Shown here piece after piece: positions 15,737-16,189 of a stretch of DNA of 16,189 nucleotides. Origin of the DNA: CAYFSS01 sp964345975. Its GTDB lineage: Bacteria; Bacillota; Clostridia; Saccharofermentanales; Fastidiosipilaceae. Under the pieces are notes generated by a model that made no database searches, had not been told where the DNA came from, and saw only the letters and a list, made by a program, of their open reading frames with translations. The position numbers and the translations under genes are program-made. Numbering within the stretch: position 1 is the first letter of the stretch; each line of letters begins with the position of its first letter. The stretch covers positions 1 to 16,189 of the forward strand of contig CAYFSS010000032.1 of NCBI GenBank assembly GCA_964345975.1, read 5' to 3'.

Positions 15737-16156
15737 ATGGATAAGATGAAGGTTGGATTTATTTGTGTCCATAATTCTTGTCGAAGCCAAATCGCAGAAG
15801 CGATGATGAGACATTTGGGTAGCGATATCGTCGAAGCATATTCTGCAGGTACTGAGAAGAAGGATCGCATCAATCCCGATGCTGTCCGCCTGATGAAACT
15901 CGTCTATAACATCGATATGGAAGAAACACAAAAGCCCAAACTCCTTGAGGACCTTCCGCCTCTGAACTATGTGGTCACGATGGGGTGCGGGGTCGAATGT
16001 CCTAACCTCGGGCAAACGCACGGTCGTGAGGATTGGGGTCTCGACGATCCAACGGGAAAACCGGATGACGAGTTCTTTAGGACGATCCATTTGATTGAGG
16101 AAAAGACGAAGGACTTGCTCGGTCGCATTCGTGAGGCTATGGGCAAAGAATCGTAA
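15737..16156 (+). CDS. arsC: Arsenate reductase, low-molecular-weight phosphatase fold
   Basis: This 139-residue cytoplasmic enzyme likely reduces arsenate to arsenite using thiol chemistry. The phosphatase-type P-loop is CVHNSCRS, with nucleophile C10 and R16 of CX5R; C15 inside the loop is typical of arsenate reductases. C84 and C88 (TMGCGVECP) form the resolving pair common in the clostridial/actinobacterial-type ArsC group. D104-P105 in DDPTG is the general acid. Length is normal. The start is ATG 15737, set by a strong AAGGAGGT at 15725-15732; GTG 15731 overlaps that site and ATG 15746 is further away. No arsR, arsB or acr3 gene is seen next to it inside the window. A protein tyrosine phosphatase is less likely given the cysteines. 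Confidence 0.88.
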   Translation: MDKMKVGFICVHNSCRSQIAEAMMRHLGSDIVEAYSAGTEKKDRINPDAVRLMKLVYNIDMEETQKPKLLEDLPPLNYVVTMGCGVECPNLGQTHGREDWGLDDPTGKPDDEFFRTIHLIEEKTKDLLGRIREAMGKES

Positions 16157-16189
16157 GGTTTTCTTTCATGCTTTTATTGACCTCTCCCA

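Overview
This window reads as chromosomal DNA of a bacterium, probably an anaerobic, peptide- or amino-acid-using one (inference). The genes are compact and bacterial, with clear AGGAG-type ribosome binding sites and roughly balanced GC. TGA is a genuine stop (7225-7227). I see no rRNA, tRNA, CRISPR array, phage gene or transposase. The solute-binding protein has a signal peptide but no lipobox cysteine, which fits a diderm with a periplasm better than a typical Gram-positive. I cannot name the genus.

Bases 1-11557, all on the plus strand, form a peptide uptake and breakdown locus. It starts with two M14-type zinc carboxypeptidase-like genes. The first is cut by the window edge. The second is broken by an in-frame TGA at codon 5 and by a small deletion. 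A 261-base gap with operator-like palindromes follows. Then comes a complete Opp/Dpp-type ABC importer: binding protein (2654-4198), two permeases (4312-5277, 5287-6183) and two ATPases (6193-7227, 7220-8242). Next are a third, intact M14-like gene (8287-9669) and an S9-family serine peptidase (9680-11557). A hairpin terminator at 11606-11636 closes the run. The short gaps and one overlap suggest one transcript from about 2.6 to 11.6 kb. The M14 and S9 products lack signal peptides, so the simplest reading is that oligopeptides are imported and then cut in the cytoplasm.

Bases 11666-14160 hold a minus-strand LarA-family nickel-pincer racemase/epimerase homologue with all the expected cofactor and catalytic residues. 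A minus-strand protein of unknown function follows, then about 500 bases of AT-rich DNA with small repeats and no convincing gene. At 14161-14286 lies a 41-residue remnant of an Old Yellow Enzyme/2,4-dienoyl-CoA reductase-type gene that breaks off abruptly.

Bases 14290-16189 carry a minus-strand PHP-domain metallohydrolase of the CehA/McbA type. It is divergent from a plus-strand low-molecular-weight-phosphatase-fold arsenate reductase (ArsC).

The most notable points are the threefold M14 family with a conserved C-terminal extension tied to an importer, the decaying middle copy, the structured spacer between binding protein and permease, and the truncated flavoenzyme.
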